NCBI GenBank assembly: GCA_016858145.1
Contig: JAEHOE010000061.1
Coordinates: 558,001-622,000 of the forward strand
Source of the DNA: Edaphochlamys debaryana
Lineage: Eukaryota > Chlorophyta > Chlorophyceae > Chlamydomonadales
Direction: 5' to 3'
Length of the DNA: 64,000 bases
Shown: piece by piece, positions 1-12,700 of the stretch
How positions within the stretch are numbered: the stretch's first letter is position 1
How the letters are laid out: each line of letters opens with the position of its first letter
Made by a program: the position numbers and the translations under genes
The notes under the pieces: model-generated
Seen by the model: the letters and a program-made list of their open reading frames with translations, nothing else
What the model was told of the DNA's origin: nothing
Database searches by the model: none

Positions 1-3000
1 GCGTGTACGGCTTGCGACGTGGGTGAGCCGGGCCCGCAATCCCTGGCGGAGGTAGGGCCGAGCAGCCTCGCACAGCTTCCGATCGCGCCCCTGGAGCCAT
101 GTGTTCCCTCGTCACGTGCGCCATCGTCGTACGCCAGCGCGTACGACGCTGGGCCGGCGTCATCAGGCGCCTCGTCGACCACGGTCAACGCAGTCAACGC
201 GGGAGCTGGCGGTCAACCGTTGAACGCGTTGACCGCTGACCAGATCGCGCAACAGCTGCAGGCCCGAGCTCAGGCCGAGGCCCAGGCCCAGGCCCAGGCT
301 CAGGACGCGGGCCCTTGGGTGGATGCGATGGAGGTATCAGAGGCGGGATCGGGTCCGGGGCAGGGCCGGGTTGTCAGCTCGGGGGTGGGGTCCTCTCAAC
401 CCGCCCACGCCATCTCAGCGAGCCAGGCCCAGGCCCAGGCCCCGTCGGGCTATGAACGGGCGCCATCGCAGGCGGAGGGCCCCGCGCAAGCCGCAACCGC
501 CGGCCAGTCGCTGCCCTCGCCGCCCGTCTCCGGCACGCCCTCACCCGAGGACCCACCCCAGTCCCAGCCCCGGTCTCATCCCCAGTCCTCACCCCAGCCG
601 TCACCTGCCGCGCCGCCGTCATTGCAGCCATCCGCCCAATCCCCGCGGGGGGCCCCGCCGCCGCCGCCGCCGCCGCCGACCGACCAGCGCTGGCCGCCGC
701 CCGTCGTAACGCACACGTCAGCACCGGGCTTAGTCACCCGATCGCTGCCGGCGGCCGACGGGGCGCTGTTCCTGTCCACGTCAGCGCCCCGGCGGTTGGA
801 GGTGACTCATGGCGAGTGGAGCATGCGGCGGTTCACGGTCGTACGGCAGCTGTACAAGGTGAGGGGGGTGCCCGTACTGGAGCGGGCATGGGTTTGGGCG
901 GTTGGGCAGTTGGTTGGCGGTGTCTGTTGATCGTTCTATCGACGCACTGCACCCAACGTTCCGTGCCTCGCCCTTCCCCGCCGCTCCCAGGGATACGCGA
1001 GCCGCGTTTACAAGGTAAGGGCCCTGGGCGGAGGGCTGCGGTTTGCGATCCAGGATCCGGGATCGGGGATCTGGGTCCGGAGGGGCCCGCATGGGTCCGC
1101 GGTGGCGCTGGGCCCAGGGCTGCGGCAGTTGCGCTGCGGCCGAAGCGGCATTCAACCGCCGCCATCTGGGCTGAGCCCGAGGGACTTGCTTTGCGCGGTG
1201 CCGCAAGAAGCCCCCTGTCCTCCTGTCACTATCCATACACCAGACCTTCCCTGCCCATCCCCTCCCTTCTTTCGCCCCTACCGCGCCTCCCCCAGCCCAC
1301 GTCCCCTTCCCTTCCCCTCCCCTCCCTCCCCTCTTTCCTCGTCAAGCCGCTCAAATGTATAAAACCCTCTTTCGCCTTCCCCACCCCCACCCCACCCTAA
1401 ACCCAGGCCGTCTACACCCGCTGCCCCAGCGCCGAGGTGGTCCTCAAGGCGTACGACATGGCCGCGCTGTCCAGCTTCCTGCGGCACCAGGTACGGCATG
1501 TACGACGTGTACGGCGCGCACGGGGCACGTGGTCACGTGTAGCCAGCATGGCCCCTGGACGCCCCCTCCCGCGGTCTGCTCATTCCTCACGCCTGCAGCG
1601 CCCATGCGTTGCGAAGCACACGCGGCTTGCCCCACCCTCCCCCTGCGGCTTGTCCCACCACCGCCTCTCCCCCTTCAACCCCCAGATCCTGCGCGAGCTG
1701 GACATCCACTCGCACCCATAGCCCCACGCGTCACGAAACACACACGTTCTCGCACCCCCCGTCTTGCTCACACCCCACCCCGGCCCCCCGCCCCCAGATC
1801 CTGCGCGAGCTGGACATTCACTCCCGCCTCAATCACCCGGGCGTGGTGCACCTCGCCGCCGCCTTCAAGGTACGGACACGTGTACCGAAATTGAATCAAT
1901 TCTTGAAGCCGTTGTCGGTACGGGCATGATCCCATGTGGATCTACAGGCAACCGAAGCAAGTGTTGTATGCCGTCTTCTAGCCCCGTCCTAACGCCTGCC
2001 ACCTACCAACTGCCAACTGCCTAACCAACCGCCGTTACCGTACCTGCCCGCCCCTTCTTTCACCCGCACCTGTCAGGACGGCAGCCTGCTCGTCCTGGTG
2101 GAGGAGTACGTAAGGGGCGGATCGCTGGATCACGTACGGCGGCGCATGGGCGGGCGCATGGCCGAGCCCTACGCCGTACGGCTCGTACTGGCGCCGCTGC
2201 TTCAGGTGCGGCGGCCGGGGTCGGGGGGGCAGTCAGGGGGGGTTGGGTTGGGGGGGATTGGAGGGGCGGGTTCGGGGGGCGGGTTGGGTGGGCGCCGGCT
2301 GGGATGACTACCGGTGCCCCGCTGATGCAGCTGGGCGGTCCCGGGTCAGTTGCAGCGTGCACGGTGCACGGGTGGAGGGTACCAGATTCACCGAACCACG
2401 GAGATACTTACAGCCAATGTTACCGACCCCTCTGTCCCCCTGCCCTCCCCACAGACGCTGGTGTACCTCCACGGCAAGGGCATCGTGCACCGAGACATCA
2501 AGCCGGTGGGGCCGTGGGGGGGAGAAGGAGAGGACGGGAAGCGAGAAAGGAGGACACCTCGCTTACGAGGGAAGGGGGAGGGGGAGGGGGAGCGGGCGTG
2601 TCCTCGGCCGGTGGGGCCATGGGGGACCTAGCGGCGAGGGCACGGATTCGTGCTCCTGACTGCAGAGGACGTCGATGTTGCGGGTGCTGGAGGTGGGGGC
2701 GTGTCGCCTGCTGAGGGCAGCGGGTTGGGGGCGCTGTTAGAGCAGCCGATCAGGCCAGGGTCGCAAGGGGAAGGCGAGGGTGCCTGTGGACGGGTGCCTG
2801 TGGACGTGTTGGTGCATGGGGTGTATGGGGTGCATGGGGTGCATGGGGGCCCTGCTTCTGACGGACAAGGACTGGAGGCCGCCTCCCGACACACCTTGAC
2901 GCGTACCCCAAGGGTTAAAAACACACACGCTTTCCCCCTCTAACCCCCCTCCGTTCCCCCCCCTTCAGGAGAACCTTCTCCTCACCGAGGACTGGGAGCT

Positions 3001-4250
3001 CAGGCTGGCGGACTTTGGTGTGTCCATCTGTCTGAGGGAGGAGCGGGCGGTCACCCGCACCGGCTCGCACGAGTACATGGCGCCCGTGAGTCCAGGGGGG
3101 GACGGAGGGGGAAAGGGACTAAGGGAGGGCAACAGGGTGTTTGGGGCTGCTCGTGTAAAGGCCGAGATAAACTTAGGCGCGGTGATTAGCCGGCCGGCCT
3201 TAGATACGGAACCGAAAGCAACAGGGTGTGTGTATGCCACGCGTGCGTGTGTGGTGGCCGGGGGCAGGAGCCGCCGTGACTCGCACTGTACATTGCGCCT
3301 GTGGGTCCCGGGGGGAAGGGCCGGGGTGTCAGGGTGTGTTTTGGACGGTACTTGCTCCGGAAACGAGTGCAGGCGGCCGCGCGCCGCGTGGGGAGGCGAT
3401 GGACACTGCACTGTGCTGCGGCTTGCGTGCTTCGAGCCGTGGCACCCGGCACTAAACAACCCCCTAGCCCTAGCCCACACCTCCGACCGCCCACACCACC
3501 ACCACCCTTGCCCCAACAGGAGGTGCGCTGCTGCCCGCTCAAGCACCACCCGCACGACCACAAGGCCGATGACTCACTGTCGTACACGCCCGCCGTGGAC
3601 GTGTGGTCGGTGGGCGCGCTCATGTACGAACTGCTGGTGGGCTTCCCGCCCTTCCCCGGCGGGCCGCCCCCGCGGCCCCGGCCCGACCGCCCCCCCTCCA
3701 ACCCTGGCACCGGCCCCAACCTGACCCCGGGCGCGGGCACGGGATCTGGATCTGGATCTGGATCGGCGGGGGTGAAGCTGGCGTTCCCGAGCAGTCTGGG
3801 CGACGACGCTCGTTCCTTCGTGCTGGCCTGTCTGGATCTGGATCCAGCAGATCGGCCCACGGCCCAGGATCTGCTGGCCCACCCCTGGGTGCGGCGGCTG
3901 GGCGCCGCGGTGAGTGGGCCTGGAGGGGCCTGAGCTGGAAGGCACGGGGCTGGGCCCGGGTGGGCCCAGAAAGGGCGGGCTCGGGTGGGCCCGGGCTGGG
4001 CGGGGAGGCTGGGTGTGGTCTTGAGCGGCTTGTGGGTGCTGAGCGGCGTGGAGCGGGGTTTGGGAGAATACATATACCGTATGTAGCAATGTATAGCAAG
4101 GTCGATCTGTCGCGTGTTAACTTGACTGTGAGCCTTTGGCAAGCCCATGCGTTTGCTTGGGCCCGTCAAGACCTGCCCTCGGCCCGTCTGCCCCGCCCCC
4201 AGGCACCTCCGGGGGCCGCCTCGCCCGGACAGCCCGGCCGCTCGGCCTAA
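1..4250 (+). CDS. Aurora/PLK-like Ser/Thr protein kinase, 5' partial
   Basis: The likely exons are 1-858, 991-1014, 1407-1490, 1798-1869, 2077-2205, 2455-2505, 2969-3085, 3520-3909 and 4203-4250 (TAA). The frame is open from base 1, so the start lies upstream of the window; 590 residues are visible. The first ~270 residues are Ala/Gln/Pro/Ser-rich with a QAQAQ run. The kinase domain then begins (FTVVRQLYKGYASRVYKA). Visible motifs are VVLKAY (ATP-binding Lys), HRDIKPENLLL (catalytic loop), ADFGVS (Mg-binding) and EYMAPEV. DVWSVGALMYELLVGFPPF and DRPTAQDLLAHPWV close the C-lobe, so the catalytic residues look intact. The glycine-rich loop is degenerate, and a 24-base microexon encodes its centre. 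A Gly/Ser/Pro insert with a GGATCT microsatellite sits late in the C-lobe. The layout, including TG/TGS before EYMAPEV, resembles chlorophyte Aurora-like kinases (family recall, not a search). The substrate is unknown. Confidence 0.85.
1681..1718 (+). repeat. Partial copy of kinase exon 4 edge, inside intron 3
   Basis: CCCAG|ATCCTGCGCGAGCTGG here repeats the acceptor and first codons of exon 4, which starts at 1798 (offset 113). The copy encodes ILRELDIHSHP and then a TAG stop. Two of its three codon differences from the true exon are synonymous. Use of this decoy acceptor would truncate the kinase. Confidence 0.85.
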
Positions 4251-7200
4251 AGCTGCGGCATTCGCAATTCGCAGCTCTGCGGCTTGCCTGGTAGATCGAC
4301 AGCTAGAGTGCAGCTAAGCGACGGGCGCCTTCAAGGCTTGGCAAAGGATGCAAAGTTAGCTCTGGGGACGGACGGACCGTTCGTGGGGACCCGGCTGCAG
4401 CGGGAAGGAGGCAGCAGGGGGACAGAGGCGGGCGGACAGCGGCACGGGTGGATGGGTGGGACCGGGGAAGGACCAGTGGGTGCGGAGGTGGGGGCCAGGG
4501 TGCGGGCAGCGGCAGGGAAGGGCGTCGTGGGTGCAGGTGTGGCAGGGGTGGAGGGAGCTGAGGGGCTCCGGCCAGGGAGTGGGCCGTGCCATTGGCTTTT
4601 TCTTGTGACGCACACGGCAGCCTCAGTTGCAGCTTGCGTGCAGGGGGGTGGCAGGCTGTGGTGCTCGAAAGCCGGGCGCAATGCGTGTGGTCAGGGGGGC
4701 GGGTAGAGGCAGGACGCAGGGGGAGTGTGGCCGAAGGAGATACGGCGAGCCAGTAGGCTTGGTAAGCAGACACTCTCGATGGCTGAGAAACCCTCTGTGG
4801 CTGGGGTTTGCCTCTCGATGCGCTCAGTGCTCGGCTCATTATGGTTGTTATGCAAACCGTGCCAAAGCCTGACCTTCATTCTAACTTTATCCAGGCAGTG
4901 CTTCATTCAGTTGAGTTGAGCGGGATCCAGGAAGATCCGTTAAGATCCTTCTGACCTAGTGAGCTGGCAGGCGGTCTAACGGTCTTACGAGTAGGCAGGC
5001 AGTCCATCGGTATTATGCGGGGGTTGGTTAGTGCTCGCAATCAAAGCAGGTTGCCGGAACGAATTGCGTTGGGGCTTGGGGGTTGGGGCATGTTTCCACT
5101 CAGCGTTTCATGCCGCGGTGTAGAACGAAAGGCTGCTCTTACGCTAATCATGGTGTGCCGGCGGTTGTGTTGGCAGGCGGTTGCGCCGTACTCGCCCTCC
5201 TTGCCTGGTGTTGGTATGCGGACCATTGATGTTGTGCCCTGATGTTGTGCCAAGGCCTAGACAGGAAGCCGCGCGTGGTGTGTCAGGGAAGAAAGCAGGG
5301 GTAGCAGCGTCGCTTGCAAGGGGACTCGGAGAACCGCTGAGCGCAGTTGTCATCTTTCGGCGAAGGGACGGAGCCGGCGGGCTTGCAGACCGGCGTACCC
5401 TCGGGAGGCACATTTAGAGGAGGGGATGCAATAATAGGCCAAAGTGTTACATCTATCAGGATGTACGGTGAAGCGAGCCATCGGCCCACGGTGGGCCTGC
5501 CTACTCCAGGCACCCTCTGTCGCTGACCAGCCTTCATGAAGCCTACCAACACCAGAGGCAGGCCCCTGGCGTATCAGGCCGTGCCCTCAAGGGCATGAGC
5601 TTGTGCGCTCAAGGCAGTCAAGGGCATGAGCTTGTGCATGAGCTTGCATCCCGCTATCAGCCCGCTGTCAGGACACACAATGGTTGGTGGATGCCGGCTG
5701 TGAAGACTACGTGCTCGGTCACCCCGCGCAGCACACGAGCGACAAGGCCGTCTAGCGCGGCACGGGGCCGTGTGCGGGGACTGTCACGACCTAGCGCCGA
5801 CTTGACACGACGCCGACGACGGCTGGCAGGCAGGCCATTTCGTCAGGCTGGGGTGCTGGGTGGGTGGCGCAGGGCCCTCTGGATGCGGTGCTGGTAGCAG
5901 GCCTGCAAGGCCAGGACCACCCCTCCTAGGGTTCCCCCTGAGAGGGACAGGGGTTAGTTCCCTCTCCCTCCTCCCCGACTGCGTCCTTGCGCAGTACTCG
6001 GAAGCGGAAGCGGAAGCGGAAGCACACCACAGGAACCGCTGCGTGGGGCAAAGCTGCAGCGGACAGGGCCCCAAGGATACGCGCAACGAACTGCAGCCGT
6101 CGGGAGGAAGCCTAGCCGCGCCTGCGACCGGCCTACCTCCGGTTTTCGCCCGGCGTCGTTGGGGGTCGGCGGCCGGGAGCAATGCGGTCCCTTACAACTT
6201 GCGGATTGACCGACGGGCCGTCCAACGGGCCGTCCCCTTGGTTCTTATGCCCCCAAGGAGCGCCATCGCTCCTATGCTCCCAAGCTACCACGCTACACAT
6301 ACGATCTGCTCAATCTGCTCAGACGCGCGCCAAAGGGCCCGCCACGCCACGGCGTGGCATGCAGCCCGTCGCCCGCAGGCCATGCAAAAGCACAGGCTCA
6401 GGCTCAACACATGCACATGTGAACTTGCGCAGGCTACGCTACATGCAATGAAGCACGTTGCTTCCAGCCCCATTCAGCCCTTTCAACCACTGCATACACT
6501 ACCGTACATCACACATGCAAGCCCGCTAAACGCGAAGCGCGTTGCTTTCAGACCTTTTAACCACTGCATAACACTACCGTATGTCACATGCGTATACCCT
6601 GTCCTCAATCGGATTCAGTTTTTACCAGTAGAGGGGCAAGTCAACCTGTTGCGACCGCCCAGCGCCCAGCACCTGGCCTACGCCTCGCTCGTACGGGCCA
6701 TTAACGCCCATCGTTCGGTTCATCAAAAGGTCTCCTGTGGCGTCAAGCAAATCATGGTGTGCTATGAGGAGTTCAGCAGTTAGCATGTGGGTGGCATCTC
6801 ACCTCGCCATCTCAAGCGCATGCCGTACTTGGGTTCAGCGTCCGTTCGGGCGTTACTGGACTCCCCAAGCCTTTTTCCTAAAGCCCCTTGCGCCGCCCCA
6901 CAGCCAACCCCCAAAATTGATACCCCGGTCCTCCCGAAACAGGCCCCCAACCCCCCCATCTCATGAACCTTCGCTCCCACATCGTTCCTGAACCTCATAA
7001 ACGCTTACCGGTATGCATCCGTTTAGACGCGCTGGGGTCTCTCGCTGGCTGTCCTTCAAACCCACTGGACTCCCCACCCCCCCTCTTCTGCAGCTCCTTG
7101 CCCCGCCTCGTCGTGGCACTGCCCCCCAAACTATAAGCCCGCTCCGCCCAAACAATCCCCATAAACACGCATGCCAATGTAATAAAGCTGGTGCATCCGT

Positions 7201-7580
7201 CTGGGCGTCCCTAGGCCCCTTGCTGACCTGCCTGTCCCTTCAAACCCACGGCCCCCGCCGTAGCAGCCGAGTACCGCCCTAGTCTATTTATTGCCCACAC
7301 CAACATGATTTATTGACCGCTTGTCGACCGCCCGCATCAATCCCTGCCAACAACCCTGGAGCAGCAAAGCAACGATCAAGTGATGTCCACCGCCACAAAT
7401 CAAGACGAGTTAGGGTTCCCACAGTCCCACGAAACTTTGTCCGCAAACTGCGCCGATGCCTCGCGCTTTTTATTTCGCAACCACCTGAACAAGTGCAAAT
7501 CAAATCAATCCCTGAGCCAAGTACAATTAGTCCCTGTGCCTCCCCTCCCTGCCAAAACCCGCGCTTTCAACGTCAGCGGC
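4251..7580. other. Convergent intergenic region: 3' ends of genes 1 and 2
   Basis: These 3.3 kb lie between the stop of the kinase (+) and the stop of the orphan membrane gene (-). They probably hold both 3' UTRs. I could build no spliced or conserved coding sequence. A TTACA at 6192-6196 (TGTAA on the minus strand, the usual green-algal polyadenylation word) could end gene 2, though about 1.4 kb past its stop. Short duplications are present: a 20-bp word at 5587 and 5618, GGAAGC units near 6000, and repeats near 7013 and 7193. Confidence 0.6.
6450..6591. repeat. Direct repeat, about 60 bp, two diverged copies
   Basis: 6450-6518 and 6534-6591 share GAAGC(A/G)CGTTGCTT, then CAACCACTGCATA, then CACTACCGTA and CACATGC in the same order, at an offset of 84. 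It lies in non-coding DNA. Confidence 0.8.
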
Positions 7581-9727
7581 CTACTCGAGGCCTTCCTTCA
7601 CGCCCTTCCCCCTGCCGCCACCAACCGCTGCCGCCGCCGCCTGTACGACACGCAGTACCATACGGCAGCCGCCAACCGCCACCGTCGTCACCAGGGCCAC
7701 TGGCGCCGCCGCCGACGCCAAAACACCGATGCCGCCGCCGGCGGCCCCTGCTGCCGCCGCCGCCGCCATGCCGCCAGCGGTCGCCGCCGCCACCCGCCGT
7801 AGCTGGAGCTGGAGCAGGACGCTGACGCTGATCTGAGTCACGCGTAACAAGAGCGATGGCCGTACGTCCAGGCAGATGTACATCAGGATCGGCAGTACGC
7901 CGAGGTGGAGGATGTCGTACGCCGCCGCCGCCTCAAGCACGGCCAGTTGCTCCCGCACCGCCGCTGTGACGAGTGTTCCCTCATCCAGCCGTCGCCAGCC
8001 CGCGACGGCTGCCGAGCTCCAAATGAGTAATGCCGCCGCCGCCAGCACGTGCGCCGCCGCCGCCATCATGGCCGCCGTACGGCGGAGGCGCCAGTACGAC
8101 GCGGGCGGCAGCAGGCGCAGCAGCAGGTACGGCCACACGCGAAGGCCGATGAGTAAGATGAGCGTGACGAGCAGCACCTCGTTCACGCCGTTGTACAAGA
8201 AACTGCGGCTGAAGAGGTACAGCTGTACAGCGGTGATGCCGGCCTGTTGAGCACGGGATGCGTTCCAAACAAGCGTTTAGCGGCTGCAGAGCATGGTACC
8301 GGTAAGGCAGCCCCCAGAGGTGCAGTGACCTGCCGGGGGATCCCATCCCATCTAAGGCCGTGATTCTCGCACCCCCTCGCGCCGATCATCCCCTGACCTA
8401 AGCCACAGCACCGCCAAACCCGGCGCTTGAAGCCTGGGCGAGCAGCTCCCCACACGGGCGGTAGGACCCCTCGCCCCTTGCCAGCTGCCGACCGCTGCCC
8501 TGGGCCACGCTTGTCAAGTCCCCCGGCTGGGCACCTCCCCACGCACAACGGGAGGCTTACACGTTACAGCCTCCTCGTATCGTATCCTGTGTCCCCCGTG
8601 TCACCCCACCCCCTGCCAATGCCGCTTGCTCTTCTCACCTGGGCGGGTAGGCCCAGGTGGTAGTCAAACCACAGCCGTCCGGCTGCGAATGGGTCCACCT
8701 CGCCTGCCGCCGCGGCGGCGGCGCTGCCGCCACCGGGCTCAGCGCCGACGGCGGCGGCGGCAGGGCCGGCGGCGGCAGAGCCCGCAGCCTCCAGCGGCGG
8801 CGGCAGCCCCGGCGCCGTCAGAGCCTCCGCCGACGGGGCCTTGAAGAGCCGCCGGCGCCAGCCATCGCCACCGCGAAGCCCGGCAGCGGCGCTGGCTGCG
8901 TCGACGGCCTCGGCCGCCGCCAGCCCGCCAGGGGAGCTGGCGGCGCCGCCAGCACCGCTGCCGTCGCCGCCGCCAGCAATGCGAGCCTCAGCACGGCTCA
9001 CGAGGCTAGAGTAGCTTAGGCCGCTGCTGCCGGCGCCGCTGCCCCGTGAGCTGCCGCCGCCGCTGGCGGCGCCGCTGAGGCCGCCGGTGCTGGAGCGGCA
9101 GGCGTAGGCGGCGCTCCCAGACTCGCCTGGCGGCAGGACGGCGTGTGACGGCATAACGGGTAAGGCATTGGCAACTCGGATGAGAACCGTGGTCCGACAC
9201 CGCACGCCGCACGCAGCACACCGCACGCCGTACAGTACGCATGCAAGCCGCACGCACGCCGCACGCAACAACATGCTCCTTCCTAACAACGCACAACTCG
9301 CCTGAGGACCACCGGTAGGGACCGCCGTCTTCTCTATCGCTTGACGCCGCCGCCAGTAATTCCAACAGCGTCTCACCGGCGGCGGTAGGATTGTTGGCGG
9401 CGGCGCGGTGGGTGGCGGTGACGGCGGCGCGGGCGGAGACGTGTGGCCGACTCCTAGGCTGTGCCGCTGGCACAGCGGTGGTGGCGGTTGGCCGTGACGG
9501 CGGCGGCAGCAGCGACGGCGGCGGCCCTGCCGGCAGGACCGGAATGTTTGACAGGGAGGAAAACGGCGACTCCACGGGTCGAGTCGCCGGCGCTGGCGGC
9601 GCCGTCGGGCCAGATCGCGCCGCCGCCACCCCTGCCGCCGCCACCGCCGCCGCCGTCGGCGCTGGCGGCGACAGCGGGTGTGGGCGGTCCGGCATGACGA
9701 ACGGCGACACCAGCGGCGGCGGCGGCA

Positions 9728-9759
<32 letters not shown>

Positions 9760-12700
9760 CGTTGTGGCGTGCGGCGGCGCGTAAGGCCGAAGCTTTGGGC
9801 GCCCGCCAGGCTGCTGTTGCCGGCGGCCATGGCGGCGGCGAGCGCGGTGGCGGTTGCGTGACTAAGCCTGGCGCTGCTGACGGTTGGCCGCAGGTTGGCG
9901 CCGGCGCCGCCGGCGGCGCTCGAGTCGGTTGCGCCGTACGTGTTGCTTGTGATGCCGAAGCCGGACGTCAGCCAGTCGCTGTCTGTCATGGTGACGTCAC
10001 CCCTGACGGCGGTGCTGCCGCCAGCGCCGCCGCCGGCCCACATCAGCGGCAGGTACCGCCGGCCGCCGCTGCCGTCGATGGCGGTCTCGCTGGCGGCGGC
10101 GAGCTCTTCATCTTCCGACGGCAGCAGCTCGTCGCCCGAGTCTGACTCAGCCAGGTCCGTAGCCACCTCCTCGATCGAGCCCAGCGCGCCCACCTCAATG
10201 ACGCCCTCGTGACTAATGCCGCTGTCGTACTCGTCCGCACTGGCGGCGCCGGCGACGTCGTGGGGGCCGGCGGCGGCGCCGGCCTCGGCAGCCTCCGTCA
10301 GCTCGTCCAGGGCGGCGTCAAGATCGGCCCTGAGGTCCTCCAGCTCCGCCACTGCATCCGCCTCCGTCAGATCTCGTCCCGCTGGGCGCCACGTCAGCAG
10401 CCGCCGCCGCACTGCCGCCGTCACGCTCTCGCCTGCCGCCGCCGCTGCAGCGGCGCCGCCACCGCCGCCGCCGAGCAGCGCAGTCTCCTGCGCCGCCAGC
10501 ACGTGGTCGCAGAGCAGGTGTACGGCACCCTGACTAAGCAGGAAGTGTGAGAGGGCGACGAGGGTCTCCCGCCAGACCGGTAGCGGCACGCATGGGTCGC
10601 TGGCCAGGACCATCGGCCCCGCCGCCTCGCCGGCTGGCGGCGCCGCCAGCATGCCGCCGCCGCCAGCCACGTGTGGCGGCCCCGGCGCTGGCGGCGGCGA
10701 CGGCAGCGGCAGGGGTGGCGGCGGCGGCGGTGGCAGCGGTGTGCCTGTCGCCGCCGCCACTGGGCCCAGCGGCGCCATGTCGCCGCCGTCAACGGCGTTC
10801 GCCCACTCCGCCGCCGCCGCCGCCAAGTCCATGCCCGGGGATACCGGCGGCGGCGGCGGCGGCGGCAGGGGCCGCCGCGTCAGACACAGATCCAGATCTA
10901 GCAGGAATGGCACCCAGTGCGAATCAGCGACGGCCCTCTCCGCCGCCAGCCGCGTCGCCGCCGCAACGCCGGCGGTGTCATCGCTTCCGCTTCCGCTGAC
11001 GCGGCCGCCGCCGCCACCGCCGCCGCTGCGGGCCTCCGGCGGCGGCGATCCAGCGTACAGCTGCGCCAGTTGCTCATCCACCATTCTGTCGTACACGCCT
11101 GCGGGAGGCAGGGAAGGGGTTGGGGGAGGCGGCCACAAGGGTTGGTCGCCACCATAGGGTCCACGAGATCCACCCGGCCCCCGTCGGATCCAATCTCTCG
11201 CGGGATCCAATCTTAAACGCGCTCTGCCGGCCATAATGCTATTTCATTTTACGTGCTACAGCAGCAGACCAGCTCCCCAGAACTGCACACATCCAATGCC
11301 CGCAGAGCCCCTAAGCGCGACGCCCGCAAGCCCAACTGCCCGGTGCCCGGTGCCCAGCAGCTCACCATGCAGCTCGAGCGTGCTCGCAGCGTCGAAAAGC
11401 GCCAACGGGGCCATGGCGATAAAGCTGCACGTCGGCGGCGGCGGCGCCGCCGCCGTCGGCACCTCCGTCGGAGCAACCGTCTCCGCCGCCGATGCCGCCG
11501 CCGCGGAGGCCAAGAGCCGAGAGCTGGCGGCAGCGGGCTGAGGGCTGGCGGCGGCCGCACGTTGCGCTGGCGGCGGCGGCGGCAGGCCGAGCATGTGAAC
11601 GGAAGCGACGCCGGGTACGGCGCCGCGCAGGGATAGGTTGTACGACCGGGCGTTGGCGGCGGCGGTTGTCGTACAGCCGCCGGCTGAGGCGCTGCTGGTA
11701 CTCACGCTGGCGTTGCCGCCGCCGGAGGTCCGCGCACTGCCGCTCGTACTGCTGACGGCATGATCAACCGCTGGTACGGCAGGAAGCTCAAAGGCCGCGG
11801 CTGCGGCGGCGGCAATGGCGGCGGGCGTCCCGCTAACAGCGTGGCGACGCGAGCGGGGCCGCACAGGGGACGTCGGCGGCGGCGGTACCTCGCAGGCCTC
11901 GACCGTACTGTCGTACAGCACACGCCGGCCTTGCGTGACCACGATTCGTACACGCTGCTCTGGAAGGCGCAGGGTCGAGTGCGGAGCGTACTGCACGGCG
12001 GCGGCGTACGGGTCCAGGCGTGGGCCGCCATGCGAGCCGCTTGGCATGAGGAGGACCATCGCATCCAACGCTGCGCCGTCACCTCCTGCCGCCGCCGCCG
12101 CCGCCGCCGCCGCCGTTGCATGCGGCAGTACGGCAGATGGCGGCCGAAAGAGCATGGATACGGGCGACAGCATGGGGCCATGGGGGTGTACGGCTGGATC
12201 CAGCATCAGCACCGTGCTGCCCACGCGCGCCGCCGCCACGGCGGCAAGGGCCTCGAGCCGCGCCGCAGCGTCGGCCGGGTCAGCGGCAGCCGGTGGGGGC
12301 GGTACGGCAGCCGCCGCCACCTCGTCAGTGCCGCCGCCGAGCTCGGTGCTGCCGGCGCTGCCCCAGTAGCTGCCGGAGTCCTGCCGCGACGGCGGCGACT
12401 GCGGCGGCGGCGGCGGCGGCGGCGGCAGGAGTGGCGGCGGCGGCGGTGGTGGCGGCGGCGGCGGAGACGGCAGGGTGCTCAACTCATGCCCAGCCTCGCC
12501 GCCGTCGTCGCTTGCGCCGCCTCGGAGCCTCGCAACACGCGCTGTCGGTGCCGTCGGCGGCGGCCGCGATCCGGATCGCGTTCGGATCTGGATCTGCCGA
12601 TCTGGATCTGGGCGCCGCCACCACAGCTGGCCGAGCAGCTGGACGCAGCCGGGCAGCGCTAGCCAGTTGCTGACGTGGGGGGCCTGCCGGCCGGTAGCCT

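Noticed and set aside
1358..1364. TATAAAA as a promoter element
   Set aside because: It lies inside intron 2 of the kinase gene, between two well-phased exons.
5860..6783. 307-codon open frame on the + strand
   Set aside because: It has no domain, is compositionally random and spans the direct repeat at 6450; probably chance in a 3' UTR region.
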